From: Bdellovibrionales bacterium
GTDB taxonomy: Bacteria; Bdellovibrionota; Bdellovibrionia; Bdellovibrionales; UBA1609
Assembly: GCA_016716765.1 (NCBI GenBank)
Contig: JADJVA010000020.1
Span: forward strand, 62,001-126,000
Direction of reading: 5' to 3'
Length of the DNA stretch: 64,000 nt
This document shows positions 61,689 through 64,000 of the stretch, piece by piece (position 1 is the stretch's first letter; each line of letters opens with the position of its first letter). The notes beneath the pieces are model-generated. The model ran no database searches. It had not been told where the DNA came from and was given only the letters and a program-made list of their open reading frames with translations. Both the position numbers and the translations under genes were made by a program.

Positions 61689-63125
61689 TCAAAATAAGGT
61701 GATATTTGCCAAATCTGCTGCACTAAAAGCGTTTGGTATGACCTTACTTACCAAATTTAATTGTCCTGAAAATTTGAGATAATTAACAAATACACCAGCG
61801 GCAGCTCTCTCCGCCGTTCCTCCAGTTGTAAATTTATCGTTTGCAGATTGACCGGAGGTGAAATTTCCAAGCTGAAAATTCTTTGTTGGAGGCCTCCCGG
61901 CGGGATCATATGCCACCATATAGACCACTCCTGCACTGCCTCTGTCGCTATTCCAAGGGGCCGTCGTCGAATTGGACACTGTCGATGAACAGGACCCGTC
62001 CGTCGTCACGTAAATAAATACCTTTTGCTGCATGAGAGCCGCTGTCTGAAGGACGCGACCGATGAGTTGGCCAGCCTCTCTATCTCGGCCATCCCCGCCT
62101 GTGCGAGTGTTGTTATGATAATCGAAGCCGCCCAATTCTAAGCTGGCGGCACTCGCATTTCCATTGATCGTATTATAAACCATGGACCCAAAAACAAGGG
62201 CCTGACTATTGTCAGCAGCTGCGGCCGCGTTCCAGACCGCAGCAATTCCCCGATTGTCCTGTCGGAGATCCAACGAATCATTGGTCGAACCAATAACATC
62301 ATTGTTCTTTTGGCCTGCACATTCAATTAAATTTTGAAGGTTCTCGCCTCCACTTAAACTAGAAAGGTTACGGGCCTGCTCCATACTGAGCTTATCGATG
62401 GATTTAAAAAGCGAAATTTGTTGATTGCGATTCAATCTGCCAAGTGCGTTTGTGAATCCTCCTGCCGCGCCAACCAGGTCTTGATACCGGCTGACGACAA
62501 GTGGTACAGGCGGTTTGACAAAGGCCTCTGACTGATTGATTCCAGTTGCGGATCCCTTGCGACCCAGTTTAGGCAATTTAGCGCCAACCCGCCCAGCCGC
62601 TGCCACCATTCCAGATGCATCGATTTTGTTTGAGTCCGTGTTATCACGTAGAACAACATTCACTCCAACAAATGCTGTCCTATCCAATGTGGTCGCGACT
62701 GCCGTCTCCTTGATTCCAGCAAGTAACTTGGAAATTCCATTTCCCGCAAAAGGCACATTCCCAAAAGCCCGCTCAATTGGTAAACTGCCTCCGGCTCCCA
62801 AACCCATTTTATCGTAGGAAGGCAACAACTGTCCTCCCGCATCCATTGGGACAAAATTAGATCCAAGAGAGGCGCCGCCCGATAAATTGATGGTAATAAA
62901 CGGAGCCAGACCTCCAGCTGCAAGAGCTGGATCAGTTTCGCATGTTGCTGCGTAAGCCAATTCACTCCTTGCTAAAACATTGGCAATCGATGGGAGTATC
63001 AAAAGACCCGAAAATTTGAGCAATCCTGCCGATAGAAACTCACGACGAGTTGTAGGAATTCCATGACCTTCTAAAATCTTAAAATGACCTTCCTTGATTA
63101 ACTTTTCGATATCAGACTTTTTCAC
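61689..63125 (-). CDS. Tat-exported DUF1501-like protein
   Basis: 478 residues. The twin-arginine signal TTRREFLSAGLLKFSGLL is followed by a hydrophobic stretch and AYA cleavage site. The mature part resembles DUF1501 (alkaline-phosphatase-fold) proteins: ITINLSGGASLGSNFVPMD, then ELGGFDYHNN and RDREAGQLIGRVLQTAA. DUF1501 proteins are exported folded, often beside DUF1800/cytochrome proteins; activity is unknown. Gaps of 53 and 91 bases to its neighbours make a three-gene operon. Confidence 0.82.
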   Translation of the reverse strand: MKKSDIEKLIKEGHFKILEGHGIPTTRREFLSAGLLKFSGLLILPSIANVLARSELAYAATCETDPALAAGGLAPFITINLSGGASLGSNFVPMDAGGQLLPSYDKMGLGAGGSLPIERAFGNVPFAGNGISKLLAGIKETAVATTLDRTAFVGVNVVLRDNTDSNKIDASGMVAAAGRVGAKLPKLGRKGSATGINQSEAFVKPPVPLVVSRYQDLVGAAGGFTNALGRLNRNQQISLFKSIDKLSMEQARNLSSLSGGENLQNLIECAGQKNNDVIGSTNDSLDLRQDNRGIAAVWNAAAAADNSQALVFGSMVYNTINGNASAASLELGGFDYHNNTRTGGDGRDREAGQLIGRVLQTAALMQQKVFIYVTTDGSCSSTVSNSTTAPWNSDRGSAGVVYMVAYDPAGRPPTKNFQLGNFTSGQSANDKFTTGGTAERAAAGVFVNYLKFSGQLNLVSKVIPNAFSAADLANITLF

Positions 63126-63216
63126 ATCCCTCTCCTTGGTATGTATCCCTATTGCTCCTCGAACTTCCTATCATCACCTTGCCTAAACACATCAAAGACA
63201 TTTCAGAATGCCCCGT

Positions 63217-63918
63217 CTACAATGTAAACGCATCCAAGCTTGCTATCATCGCTGAACACAAATAGAGGGCAACGATTTCAGTATCTCTCGCTGCTGTTCC
63301 TCCAGCACTTACCGCCTCCGCCAAGGCGGATTGCAATATCTGAAGTTCCGCATCTGTTTCATTTCGCCCCCAAAAAGAACGCGCCAATCGACGGATGCTA
63401 TCTGCGCGACCGGCATTGCTAAAGTTTGCCGGACCAGAACCGAAATTAACCTGAGAGTAAATCCTTCTGTCATCTGCTGGTTTTGCCTTTTCTTGAACTA
63501 TTAAATCGTTACAAACTTCGCCTCCGACAGAAGCAAGAGCCATGACAATCGGAGCATTCATTGAATTTGCCCTGCCGTTCTCAGAAAACGTGGTCTTCTT
63601 TAAGTCGTACATTGCCACAGTTGCCGTACTTGGCACATCGATTCCGGCAATTGACATCATATTTTTTAGAACCTGCCCTGAATGCAGAACAGCCACAGTG
63701 CGAGCACCGGTAACGATTTTGAGATCACCGTTTGTATTCGACCCCTGTTGAGGAGGCGGATCCTCAACTTCCTGTAAGATGACTTGGGCCTTAGGTTTTT
63801 TATAACTATGGATAAAGCTATTGTTACAGCCCATAGCGAACAGGACAAAAAATGCACATATGCAGGTCCTGATTTGAAAATTCTGTCTCATTGTTTTTAG
63901 CTCTTCTCTTTCTCCCAT
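63217..63918 (-). CDS. Lipoprotein leading the cytochrome-DUF1501 operon
   Basis: 233 residues. Signal peptide FVLFAMGC with the lipid Cys near residue 31; start at 63918 supported by AGAGGAG at 8 bases. The linker is Pro/Gln-rich (EVEDPPPQQGSNTNG). The C-terminal part has an ALPHA-helical segment with Cys (GGEVCNDLIVQEKAKP) and RRLARSFWGRNETDAELQ, a pattern reminiscent of the DUF1800-type or cytochrome-associated proteins. No family certain. First gene of the operon. Confidence 0.75.
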   Translation of the reverse strand: MGEREELKTMRQNFQIRTCICAFFVLFAMGCNNSFIHSYKKPKAQVILQEVEDPPPQQGSNTNGDLKIVTGARTVAVLHSGQVLKNMMSIAGIDVPSTATVAMYDLKKTTFSENGRANSMNAPIVMALASVGGEVCNDLIVQEKAKPADDRRIYSQVNFGSGPANFSNAGRADSIRRLARSFWGRNETDAELQILQSALAEAVSAGGTAARDTEIVALYLCSAMIASLDAFTL

Positions 63919-64000
63919 GATTTTACTCCTCTTCTCTACTGACCGAGACAGGTACCTTGAATGGCTATTCGCTCAAACAGCCACTTAAGATTGTATTTAT

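Overview
The window looks like a chromosomal segment of a Gram-negative, respiring bacterium of the Bdellovibrionota / former deltaproteobacterial type. The evidence is an unusually high density of signal-peptide lipoproteins, a fused CcoN-CcoO cbb3 oxidase, an NtrC-type sigma-54 activator, HtpX, two lytic transglycosylases, a beta-barrel outer-membrane protein and many TTG/GTG starts. This placement is inferred from gene content; no rRNA or other phylogenetic marker is present. No rRNA, tRNA or CRISPR array was seen.

Layout. 0-5 kb: a damaged Fn3-like gene cut by the window edge, a DUF4082 lipoprotein, gpmA, a glycine-rich RRM protein, and a lipoprotein-YceI pair. 5-11 kb: aldehyde dehydrogenase, a tandem PTPS/QueD-like protein with complementary half-sites, fadD, and a conserved protein of unknown function. 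11-16 kb: a surface-protein island (two paralogous calcium-repeat proteins, one a frameshifted vWA protein, then a PKD-like lipoprotein and a beta-barrel). 16-21.5 kb: parvulin, M17 aminopeptidase, an EEP-family nuclease/phosphatase, an FKBP lipoprotein, an MBL-fold hydrolase and HPF. 21.7-25 kb: a lone receiver, a PAS histidine kinase and an NtrC-type regulator. 25-32 kb: the cbb3 oxidase cluster ccoI-ccoS-ccoNO-ccoQ-ccoP-ccoG. 32.0-32.6 kb: a 629-bp palindromic element. 32.6-36.6 kb: a lipoprotein (frameshifted), an LTA-synthase-like sulfatase-fold enzyme and a methyltransferase, all leftward. 36.8-45.3 kb: SLT lipoprotein, PilZ membrane protein, TrmO, MFS exporter, radical SAM protein, Pro/Glu-repeat protein, CLC channel.

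45.3-50.3 kb is a scar zone: an MFS transporter remnant, a VOC protein and AraC-type regulator, then an insertion-sequence graveyard (decayed IS3-type integrase, IS66-like fragment, truncated transposase) plus one nearly complete IS3-family element with inverted repeats and a CAG target duplication. 50.4-57 kb is accessory: an AT-rich secreted glycosyltransferase-like protein, a secreted flavin-monooxygenase-like protein ending in six near-identical 70-residue repeats, a tiny Cys-rich secreted peptide and a possible caspase-like secreted protease. 57-64 kb returns to ordinary genes (HtpX, Slt-type transglycosylase) and ends with a leftward operon encoding a lipoprotein, a Tat-exported DUF1501-like protein and a diheme cytochrome lipoprotein.

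The clearest functional unit is the cbb3 cluster: copper loading (CcoI), assembly (CcoS, CcoG) and the oxidase itself (CcoNO, CcoQ, CcoP), with a two-component system divergently next to it. Several genes are broken by single indels, some in homopolymer runs, so part of the apparent pseudogenes may be sequence error.
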